From: Thermodesulfovibrionales bacterium
GTDB lineage: Bacteria; Nitrospirota; Thermodesulfovibrionia; Thermodesulfovibrionales; UBA1546
Reading direction: 5' to 3'
Length of the DNA: 7,303 nt
NCBI GenBank assembly: GCA_919901705.1
Contig: CAKKPR010000295.1
Location: 2,727-10,029, forward strand
Below, one piece after another: positions 1-4,941 of the stretch (positions are counted from its first letter, which is position 1; each line of letters begins with the position of its first letter). The translations under genes were made by a program, and so were the position numbers. The notes beneath the pieces are model-generated. The model saw nothing but the letters and a program-made list of their open reading frames with translations, did no database searches and was not told where the DNA came from.

Positions 1-780
1 ATTAAATGGAAGCCTCACCTTGTTGACCTCTTTGATTATCCCGGCATCAGCAATCAAAAACCCTACCCTCAAACCTGCAAGCCCTATTTTGCTCAGCGTC
101 CTCATAATAACGAGATTTTTATAATCACGAAGTAACGGCAAAAACCCTCTCTCGCTCGAAAAAGGCTGATATGCCTCATCAACAACAACGATGCCTTTGG
201 ATATCTCTATTATCTTTAATATTTTGTCTGAAGAAAAGCAGTTGCCTGTAGGGTTGTTAGGACTGCTCAGGAATATAAGCTTTGGTTTTAGCTTCTTAAT
301 CGCAGTCAATATTTTATCCGGGTTAAGGTCAAACTCATTATCAAGTTTAATAGCTATACCTTTCTCTCCAAGCGCCTGAGAGATAATGCCGTACATGGAA
401 AAGGTAGGCACAGGATAAAGCACTGGTCCTCCGAATGTGGTAATAAGATAATAAATAAGCTCATCAGAACCGTTTCCCAATAGAATATTATCGGGCTTCA
501 GCTTGATATTTTTTGCAATGATTCCTTTTAATGTCTTTGCTTCCGGATCCGGATAACGATTCAATGTCTGAAAGATTTTTTCAACGCTGAACGCTGAACG
601 CTCGCCCCGGCGAGTCGCCCCCGCACTCAGGCGGGTTCGCTGAGGAGAATGAGGAGACTGAACGCTAAACGCTGAATACGGGCTTTCATTCGCATCGAGC
701 TTTATTTTACAGGGGATCTCTTTTGCATTATACGCCTTAAGTTTAAGCACATTCGGTTTAACGAGTTTTTTTATGTTCAT
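1..780 (-). CDS. hisC: Histidinol-phosphate aminotransferase, C-terminus beyond the window
   Basis: PLP-dependent class I/II aminotransferase that makes L-histidinol phosphate from imidazole-acetol phosphate and glutamate; cytoplasmic. My translation from the ATG at 780 gives 260 residues in one open frame, running off the left edge. Family signatures are in order: DANESP near 29-34, NRYPDPE near 74-80, LGNGSDE near 101-107, SSPNNPTG at 172-179, DEAY at 201-204 and TLSKIGLAGLRVG at 228-240, with K231 as the expected Schiff-base lysine. About 100 C-terminal residues should lie outside. The odd point is residues about 36-66, coded by short repeats and small palindromes: the stretch between NESP and NRYPDP is about 20 residues longer than I expect, and SAFSV occurs on both sides. 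The frame survives, so I call the gene intact. The start has no clear Shine-Dalgarno but a TATAAT lies just upstream. It is last visible in a minus-strand group after hisG and a DUF5618-like gene. Confidence 0.95.
   Translation of the reverse strand, partial: MNIKKLVKPNVLKLKAYNAKEIPCKIKLDANESPYSAFSVQSPHSPQRTRLSAGATRRGERSAFSVEKIFQTLNRYPDPEAKTLKGIIAKNIKLKPDNILLGNGSDELIYYLITTFGGPVLYPVPTFSMYGIISQALGEKGIAIKLDNEFDLNPDKILTAIKKLKPKLIFLSSPNNPTGNCFSSDKILKIIEISKGIVVVDEAYQPFSSERGFLPLLRDYKNLVIMRTLSKIGLAGLRVGFLIADAGIIKEVNKVRLPFN
583..676. repeat. Short-repeat insert inside hisC: AACGCTG units flanking small palindromes
   Basis: On the plus strand the left edge has three 7-bp units (AACGCTG, AACGCTG, AACGCTC; 583-603) and the right edge two (AACGCTA, AACGCTG; 661-674). 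Between them are a palindrome CTCGCC-CC-GGCGAG at 601-614, a second stem CCCGC/GCGGG at 620-635 around a 6-base loop, and a 9-bp direct repeat GAGGAGAAT/GAGGAGACT at 642-659. The whole block is translated in the hisC frame. It is much more GC-rich than the surrounding gene. This looks like a dispersed repeat that invaded the gene in frame; no transposase or terminal structure of a known insertion sequence is visible. Confidence 0.8.
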
Positions 781-789
781 GGTGAATAA

Positions 790-798
790 ATTATAACA
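790..798 (-). promoter_or_regulatory. Extended -10 promoter of hisC, nearly leaderless
   Basis: Read on the minus strand, TGTTATAAT gives a perfect TATAAT (790-795) preceded by the extended TGN element. The expected transcription start is near 783, three or so bases before the hisC ATG at 780. No Shine-Dalgarno lies between. There is no good -35 at 16-18 bp spacing, which fits an extended -10 promoter. Confidence 0.55.
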
Positions 799-843
799 TA
801 AGTTCAAATTCGATTAACTTCAAGATTTTTCTCTTTCTCTTTA

Positions 844-870
844 TTTTCAATCTGATATTTAGATTTGAAA
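844..870. repeat. AT-rich stem-loop between the DUF5618-like gene and hisC
   Basis: TTTTCAATCT (844-853) can pair with AGATTTGAAA (861-870) with one bulged base and a 7-base loop. It lies just after the stop of the DUF5618-like gene. No U-run follows on either strand, so it is not a convincing intrinsic terminator. It could be an mRNA end-stabilising or processing hairpin, or chance in AT-rich DNA. Confidence 0.3.
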
Positions 871-894
871 GCGGATTCGGAAAAAAGAAAGGTC

Positions 895-1275
895 TTACTT
901 AACCTTTTCGATGAATGACTTGGTTATCTTAAATGTATCTTTAACAATCTCTACCCTGTCAAGCAAGCCCCTATAATATCCGGCTATATGCAACAGATTA
1001 TACAACGAGTTAAAATCCTTTGTAAGCTTTCCGTTATGCACCGACAGGTATTTCTTTAACATATCTCTATAGCCTTCAACTGAATCAGGCAGGTCTTTTT
1101 GACTGACGCCTCTTTTTAGAAGATATTCATCAATAGCCTTTAAAACAGCAAGGTAAGCTGTTCCACATGCCTCCTGAACATACTTAACATCCGAATATCG
1201 GTTATCATCAACGTGAGACTTTTTCAAAAGGTCTTTTGCATTTTCAAAATATCTTATAGCCTCTCTTTTTTGCAT
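895..1275 (-). CDS. DUF5618-like small helical protein (HEPN-like), function unknown
   Basis: 126 residues, mostly charged and helix-forming, with no signal peptide or membrane segment, so cytoplasmic. The pattern REAIRYFENAKDLL near the start, YVQEACGTAYLAVLKAIDEYLL in the middle (about 33-54), VHNGKL near 79-84 and LLHIAGYYRGL near 93-103 matches what I remember of the DUF5618 family, which has a HEPN-type helical-bundle look. I see no R-x4-6-H RNase motif typical of active HEPN toxins, and no MNT nucleotidyltransferase partner beside it. It sits between hisG (57 bp after the hisG stop) and hisC, on the same strand. A good Shine-Dalgarno (GAAGGAG, 1281-1287) and its own candidate promoter suggest independent expression. 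A histidine-pathway role is not supported beyond position. Family call moderately sure; function unknown. Confidence 0.75.
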   Translation of the reverse strand: MQKREAIRYFENAKDLLKKSHVDDNRYSDVKYVQEACGTAYLAVLKAIDEYLLKRGVSQKDLPDSVEGYRDMLKKYLSVHNGKLTKDFNSLYNLLHIAGYYRGLLDRVEIVKDTFKITKSFIEKVK

Positions 1276-1294
1276 AATCTCTCCTTCAATTTAT

Positions 1295-1322
1295 ATTGTA
1301 GCATAAAAATATTTCTGCACAA
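1295..1322 (-). promoter_or_regulatory. Candidate promoter of the DUF5618-like gene
   Basis: On the minus strand TTGTGC (1317-1322), a 16-bp spacer, then TACAAT (1295-1300) with TGC directly before it, an extended -10. The expected start is about 12-15 nt upstream of the Shine-Dalgarno at 1281-1287. It lies in the 57-bp gap after hisG, so this gene need not depend on hisG transcription. Confidence 0.5.
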
Positions 1323-1332
1323 TCATTTCAGC

Positions 1333-2208
1333 CTATGGTATCACCTTGCTTAACGGATACTCAACTATCCCTGTTGCTCCGGCCATCTTGAGCTTAGGGA
1401 TAATATCCCTTACAGTCTTCTCAGCAATTATCACCTCAAGCGCATACCAGCCCTTATCAGAAAGCGCTGAAATAGTCGGTGAGTGCATCGCGGACAACAG
1501 ACTCATCACCCTTCTAAAGGACTTCTCAGACACATTCATCTTAAGCCCGACCTTTTCCTCAGCTGACAACGCCCCTTTCAAAAGCATTACGATGTTCTGC
1601 ATCTTCTGCCTCTTCCACTTGTCCTGCCAGGCCTTTTTATTTGAAATAAATCTTGTGCTTGATTCAAGAATCGTTTCGACAATCCTAAGGTTATTTGCCT
1701 TTAAAGACGTTCCTGTCTCTGTAAGCTCGACTATTGCATCTGCAAGATATGGGGGCTTTACCTCTGTTGCACCCCATGAAAAATCCACTTCTGCCTTTAT
1801 GCCCTTTGATTTCAGATATCTCTTTGTAAACCCAACAAGCTCTGTTGCAATGCGCTTGCCATTCAAACCTTTCACGCTTTTTATCTTTGAGTCATTCGGC
1901 ACAGCAATCACCCATTTTACAGGCCTTAAACCTTCCTTTGCATAGATGAGTTCTGCAACCTCATGCACATCAGCATTCTGCTCCAGTATCCAGTCTTTGC
2001 CTGTAAGTCCGCAGTCAAGTATTCCGTCCTCAACATATCTTGCCATCTCCTGCGCCCTTATCAGCATTGCCTCGACCTCAGCATCATCGAATGACGGATA
2101 ATAAGACCGGCTTGATACTGTAATGTGATACCCCGCCTTCCTGAAAAGCTTTAATGTTGATTCCTGAAGACTGCCTTTTGGAATGCCGATTTTTAGAATC
2201 TTGTTCAT
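1333..2208 (-). CDS. hisG: ATP phosphoribosyltransferase, long form
   Basis: Catalyses the first step of histidine synthesis, joining ATP and PRPP to give phosphoribosyl-ATP; cytoplasmic. 291 residues, the size of the long (HisG-L) form. The N-terminus LKIGIPKGSLQE (about 5-16), GLTGKDWI (67-74) and the PRPP-binding stretch DAIVELTETGTSLKANNL (157-174) are characteristic. Residues about 215-290 form the C-terminal regulatory ACT-like domain, ending GWYALEVIIAEKTVRDIIPKLKMAGATGIVEYPLSKVI. Presence of that domain means no HisZ partner should be needed and histidine feedback inhibition is expected. The ATG at 2208 is supported by GGAGAGGA at 2213-2220. A palindromic repeat ends only 7 bp upstream of that Shine-Dalgarno, so the leader RNA should contain a strong hairpin. 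First gene of the visible minus-strand his group; divergent from trpF. Confidence 0.97.
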   Translation of the reverse strand: MNKILKIGIPKGSLQESTLKLFRKAGYHITVSSRSYYPSFDDAEVEAMLIRAQEMARYVEDGILDCGLTGKDWILEQNADVHEVAELIYAKEGLRPVKWVIAVPNDSKIKSVKGLNGKRIATELVGFTKRYLKSKGIKAEVDFSWGATEVKPPYLADAIVELTETGTSLKANNLRIVETILESSTRFISNKKAWQDKWKRQKMQNIVMLLKGALSAEEKVGLKMNVSEKSFRRVMSLLSAMHSPTISALSDKGWYALEVIIAEKTVRDIIPKLKMAGATGIVEYPLSKVIP

Positions 2209-2227
2209 AAAATCCTCTCCTTTATGC

Positions 2228-2296
2228 TGTCATTGCGAGGTCAATACGACCGAAGCAATCTTGCTTAGAGATTCCTTCGCTCCGCTCGGAATGACA
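2228..2296. repeat. Palindromic dispersed element of the TGTCATTGCGAGG type
   Basis: A 69-bp imperfect palindrome. The left arm begins TGTCATTGCGAGG and includes CGAAGCAATCT; the right arm includes AGATTCCTTCGCTCCG and ends GGAATGACA. Elements with these ends (TCATTGCGAG, GAAGCAATCT) are a widespread non-coding repeat type in many bacterial genomes, of REP/MITE style, with no encoded protein. Here it lies in the hisG 5' leader, immediately before its Shine-Dalgarno. Because it is symmetric I give no strand. Confidence 0.8.
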
Positions 2297-2330
2297 AATT
2301 AAAAACTAACCGCCACCACCTTATTTGCTG

Positions 2331-2354
2331 CTTCCGTACTTCTGCACTTCCATT
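2331..2354. repeat. Degenerate 8-bp tandem repeat
   Basis: Three consecutive units on the plus strand: CTTCCGTA, CTTCTGCA, CTTCCATT. It is short and imperfect, but of the same style as the 7-bp array in hisC and the 6-7 bp array after trpF. It lies in the hisG-trpF divergent region, within the predicted hisG leader. Confidence 0.35.
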
Positions 2355-2390
2355 CTCCGTAGCACTGCGAAGGATGAATCCGCACTTTCT

Positions 2391-2420
2391 ATGATACACA
2401 AGGGCATAAGAATTATTCAA
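2391..2420 (-). promoter_or_regulatory. Candidate promoter of hisG
   Basis: On the minus strand TTGAAT (2415-2420), an 18-bp spacer, then TATCAT (2391-2396). A start near 2384 would give a leader of about 175 nt containing the tandem repeat and the palindromic element. The -35 overlaps the region where RNA polymerase would bind for trpF on the other strand, so the two genes could compete for it. Confidence 0.4.
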
Positions 2421-2429
2421 ATTTAGATA

Positions 2430-2438
2430 TGCTATAAT
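2430..2438 (+). promoter_or_regulatory. Extended -10 promoter of trpF, leaderless or nearly so
   Basis: TGCTATAAT: perfect TATAAT (2433-2438) with TGN in front. The expected start is about 2445, one or two bases before the trpF ATG at 2447. No Shine-Dalgarno is present and no good -35 is seen. The arrangement is the same as at hisC. Confidence 0.55.
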
Positions 2439-2446
2439 CTGCACAT

Positions 2447-3073
2447 ATGGTAAAAGTCAAAATGTGCGGGATAACAAATCTCGAAGACGCGCTGGCAGCA
2501 GTAGAATTCGGCGCTGATGCGCTCGGTTTTGTATTCTTCAAAAAAAGCCCGAGATATATTTCCCCTGCAAAGGCAAAAGCAATTATTAAAAAGTTACCCC
2601 CATTTATTTCATCGGTAGGAGTGTTCGTAAATGAGGATAATATAACCGTAGAAAAAATCGCAGACCAGACAGGGATAGATGTAATCCAGCTTCACGGCGA
2701 TGAACCTCCTAAGGCATGCAATCTTTCAAGGCCTGCAATAAAAGCCATACGGGTAAAATCCATCGATAACCTTGAAATAATCTCAAAGTACAAAGATAAA
2801 GTCTCGGCATTTCTGCTCGATACATATACTCCGGAAATCTTTGGCGGCACAGGACAGATATTCAACTGGGATATTGCAATAGAGGCAAAACAATTCGGAA
2901 GGATTATTCTTGCAGGCGGTCTTACTCCTGAAAACATAGGACAGGCTATACGCCGGGTACATCCTTATGCGGTTGACGTAAGCAGCGGGGTTGAGGCAGA
3001 AAAGGGCAAAAAAGACCACGCAAAGTTGAGGCTCTTTATCAAAAGAGCTAAAAGTGTCAGTGTCGGTGTTTAG
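2447..3073 (+). CDS. trpF: Phosphoribosylanthranilate isomerase
   Basis: Converts N-(5-phosphoribosyl)anthranilate to the carboxyphenylamino-deoxyribulose phosphate in tryptophan synthesis; a cytoplasmic (beta/alpha)8 barrel. 208 residues, normal length. KMCGIT at 5-10 holds the general acid/base Cys7; GFVFFKKSPRYI at 27-38; QLHGDE at 81-86; LLD at 123-125 with the catalytic Asp125; GGTG at 133-136; LAGGLTPENI at 155-164 and VDVSSGVE at 176-183 form the phosphate-binding end. No other trp gene is in the window, so it stands apart from any trp operon here. The ATG lies 8 bases after a TATAAT with no Shine-Dalgarno, which suggests leaderless translation. The last residues, SVSVGV, and the stop codon are coded by a short tandem repeat, so the natural C-terminus was probably replaced or extended. 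Confidence 0.96.
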   Translation: MVKVKMCGITNLEDALAAVEFGADALGFVFFKKSPRYISPAKAKAIIKKLPPFISSVGVFVNEDNITVEKIADQTGIDVIQLHGDEPPKACNLSRPAIKAIRVKSIDNLEIISKYKDKVSAFLLDTYTPEIFGGTGQIFNWDIAIEAKQFGRIILAGGLTPENIGQAIRRVHPYAVDVSSGVEAEKGKKDHAKLRLFIKRAKSVSVGV

Positions 3074-3118
3074 TGTCAGTCAATTATTTTTTGATACTGA
3101 ACACTAACACTAATCACT
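3053..3118. repeat. Tandem and inverted repeat between trpF and queF; possible bidirectional terminator
   Basis: The left arm is built of AGTGTC, AGTGTC, GGTGTT, TAGTGTC (3053-3077). The right arm, 3091-3118, contains ACTGAACACTAACACTAATCACT, the imperfect inverse of the left arm. Between them is AATTATTTTTTG. Pairing would give a long imperfect hairpin with a U-rich loop between two convergent genes. It contains the trpF stop codon (3071-3073) and the queF stop codon (3114-3116). A bidirectional terminator role is plausible, but no clean U-run follows the stem. Confidence 0.65.
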
Positions 3119-3494
3119 GTCCCTCGCAGACTCTTATTACCGTCTTCACATTCCCTCTCGGATTGAAATCACCAATGACTTCGAGGGATCTGGGACTTAG
3201 TTTCTTCTTTAGCTCTGAATAAATCTTATTTGTAGCCTCTTCATGCGAGATATGCACATCACGGAAGGAATTAAAATAGAGCTTCAGTGATTTCAGCTCA
3301 ACAATCTTTTTATCAGGAACATAATTGATATTTATTGCCGCAAAATCAGGATAGCCTGACCGCGGGCAGAGACAGGTAAATTCAGGGAAACTTATGTTGA
3401 TTTCATAGTCCCTTTCAGGATAAGGGTTGTCCCATATCTCCAGCTTTGCCTTTTTTACTGCCTTTTCTCCATATCTCATAGAAAAATTTACCAT
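3114..3494 (-). CDS. queF: NADPH-dependent 7-cyano-7-deazaguanine reductase
   Basis: Reduces preQ0 to preQ1 in queuosine tRNA-modification synthesis; cytoplasmic tunnelling-fold enzyme. 126 residues, the short single-domain (YkvM-like) form. FTCLCPRSGYPDF at 39-51 supplies the nucleophile Cys43 and Asp50. The QueF signature ELKSLKLYFNSFRDVHISHE is at 66-85, including His84-Glu85. DFNPRGN at 109-115 is also typical. The ATG at 3494 lacks a good Shine-Dalgarno; Met6 at 3479 is an alternative start. Its stop lies inside the repeat shared with the end of trpF. No other queuosine gene is visible, and I see no preQ1 riboswitch upstream. Confidence 0.95.
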   Translation of the reverse strand: MVNFSMRYGEKAVKKAKLEIWDNPYPERDYEINISFPEFTCLCPRSGYPDFAAININYVPDKKIVELKSLKLYFNSFRDVHISHEEATNKIYSELKKKLSPRSLEVIGDFNPRGNVKTVIRVCEGQ

Positions 3495-3518
3495 GCAGGT
3501 ATTGACAAAAGCAACTTT

Positions 3519-3549
3519 ATTCTAGTACTATCTATCTACGATAGTTCAA
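3519..3549 (-). promoter_or_regulatory. Candidate promoter of queF with internal inverted repeat
   Basis: On the minus strand TTGAAC (3544-3549), a 19-bp spacer, then TAGAAT (3519-3524). The leader would be about 18 nt. The spacer holds an inverted repeat, ACTATC at 3527-3532 and GATAGT at 3540-3545, which could be an operator or chance. The long spacer makes this call tentative. Confidence 0.3.
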
Positions 3550-3587
3550 ATCGTGTTTTAAAAACCCCCAGGATAGGCTCAAAGATC

Positions 3588-3601
3588 CGCTGAGGCGGAA
3601 A
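3588..3601. repeat. Small GC-rich hairpin in the rho leader
   Basis: TCCGC-TGAG-GCGGA forms a 5-bp perfect stem with a 4-base loop about 60 bp before the rho start. Its core resembles the CCCGC-ACTCAG-GCGGG stem inside the hisC insert, so both may belong to one dispersed repeat family. If transcribed with rho it would sit in the leader RNA. The rest of the 3495-3660 region shows no known riboswitch; AT-rich TATTATTATATAA at 3614-3626 is a possible rho -10 region without a matching -35. Confidence 0.4.
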
Positions 3602-3660
3602 AGACCTGCCGGGTATTATTATATAAACCACACATAGAAAATCCCGAATAGGAGCTAATT

Positions 3661-4920
3661 ATGGAAAACGTCTCTATTTCAGAACTCAAAGAAAAAACTA
3701 TTGATGAATTAACAACATTTGCAAAATCACTCAATGTAGACGGCGCCTCAGGAATGAGAAAACAGGATATTATATTCGCAATCCTTCAGGCACAGACAGA
3801 AAAAACAGGGAATGTTTTTGGAGCAGGCGTTCTTGAGATACTCCCTGATGGTTTTGGGTTTCTGAGATCACCGGATTACAGCTATCTCCCGGGGCCTGAT
3901 GATATCTATGTCTCTCCGTCACAGATACGCAGGTTTACCCTGAGAACAGGAGACCTTGTTTCAGGCCAGATCAGGCCGCCAAAAGAGAGCGAAAGATATT
4001 TCGCGCTGCTTAAGGTAGAGGCAGTAAACCATGAATCACCGGAGGACAGCATCAACAGAACCCTTTTCGATAACCTCATTCCATATTACCCTACAGAAAG
4101 GATAAAACTCGAATATGACCAGAATGATTATTCAACAAGGGTCATGGAACTTATATGCCCTGTCGGCAAAGGGCAAAGAGGGATGATAGTTGCCGCACCA
4201 AGGACAGGCAAGACAATGCTCCTGCAGTCAATCGCTAAAGCTACGAAGAAAAACCACAGGGAAATACACCTTATAATCCTCCTGATAGATGAAAGGCCGG
4301 AAGAGGTAACTGACTGGAAAAGACAGGTCTCCACAGCAGAGATAATCAGCTCAACATTTGATGAGCCCCCGCAGAGACACTGTCAGGTTGCCGAGATGGT
4401 TATAGACAGGGCCAAAAGACTCGTTGAGAGCAAGCGTGACGTAGTTATACTCCTCGACAGCATAACAAGGCTTGCAAGAGCTTATAATGCCATCATACCT
4501 ACAAGCGGAAAGGTTTTATCGGGAGGACTTGATTCGAACGCCCTGCAGAAACCAAAGAGATTTTTTGGAGCTGCAAGAAACATTGAAAGCGGCGGCAGCA
4601 TTACAATCCTTGCAACTGCCCTGGTTGACACCGGAAGCAGAATGGATGATGTCATATTTGAAGAATTTAAAGGCACCGGCAATATGGAACTTCACCTCGA
4701 CAGAAAACTCGTTGACAAGAGGATATTCCCGACTATAGATATAAATGCATCAGGCACAAGAAAAGAAGAACTCCTCGTTGACAAAGACGTTCTTAACAAG
4801 ATGTGGATATTAAGAAAGTTATTGAATCCGCTCAGCACTGTTGAAAGCATGGAGTTTCTGCTCGGAAAACTTACCGGCACAAAAACCAATAAAGATTTTC
4901 TCGATATGATGAACACATAG
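3661..4920 (+). CDS. rho: Transcription termination factor Rho
   Basis: Hexameric RNA-dependent ATPase and translocase that ends transcription. 419 residues, the same length as E. coli Rho. Rho_N helical domain about 1-47; cold-shock-like RNA-binding domain about 51-120 with DGFGFLR (63-69) and GPDDIYVSPSQIRRF (78-92); ATPase core with P-loop AAPRTGKT (178-185), catalytic Glu211 in DERPEEV, Walker B VVILLDS (261-267), Q-loop region SGGLDSNALQKPKRFFGAARN (287-307), R-loop region KGTGNMELHLDRK (337-349) and arginine finger R367 in SGTRKEE. There is no large N-terminal insertion. AGGAG at 3650-3654 supports the ATG. Oddities: Trp219 where E. coli has Met219, followed within a few residues by a one-residue insertion (RQVSTAEIIS against RLVKGEVVA). 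It ends 21 bp before the convergent cytochrome operon, with no intrinsic terminator visible. Confidence 0.98.
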   Translation: MENVSISELKEKTIDELTTFAKSLNVDGASGMRKQDIIFAILQAQTEKTGNVFGAGVLEILPDGFGFLRSPDYSYLPGPDDIYVSPSQIRRFTLRTGDLVSGQIRPPKESERYFALLKVEAVNHESPEDSINRTLFDNLIPYYPTERIKLEYDQNDYSTRVMELICPVGKGQRGMIVAAPRTGKTMLLQSIAKATKKNHREIHLIILLIDERPEEVTDWKRQVSTAEIISSTFDEPPQRHCQVAEMVIDRAKRLVESKRDVVILLDSITRLARAYNAIIPTSGKVLSGGLDSNALQKPKRFFGAARNIESGGSITILATALVDTGSRMDDVIFEEFKGTGNMELHLDRKLVDKRIFPTIDINASGTRKEELLVDKDVLNKMWILRKLLNPLSTVESMEFLLGKLTGTKTNKDFLDMMNT

Positions 4921-4941
4921 TTCATCTCAGAATCGCATTAG

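Noticed and set aside
191..379. Plus-strand open frame of 62 residues opposite hisC
   Set aside because: The minus strand carries hisC with its NPTG motif in this stretch; the plus frame has no recognisable features.
583..676. hisC as a pseudogene, or the repeats as a CRISPR fragment
   Set aside because: The reading frame continues through the block with all later active-site motifs, and the 7-bp units have no spacers of regular length.
844..870. Intrinsic terminator after the DUF5618-like gene
   Set aside because: A stem can form but it is AT-rich and no U-run follows on either strand.
895..1275. HEPN toxin of a HEPN-MNT toxin-antitoxin pair
   Set aside because: No R-x4-6-H catalytic motif is evident and there is no nucleotidyltransferase gene beside it.
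1346..1945. Long plus-strand open frame of 199 residues opposite hisG
   Set aside because: It is fully antisense to a clear hisG with matching motifs, has no family-like pattern and no convincing Shine-Dalgarno.
2300..2325. T-box-like AAGGTGGTGGCGG on the minus strand in the hisG leader
   Set aside because: It lacks the conserved TGGNACCGCG core and no specifier stem or terminator could be drawn.
3495..3660. Possible preQ1 or other riboswitch between queF and rho
   Set aside because: The predicted queF leader is too short, no preQ1 aptamer core is seen, and the plus-strand leader matches no riboswitch I know.
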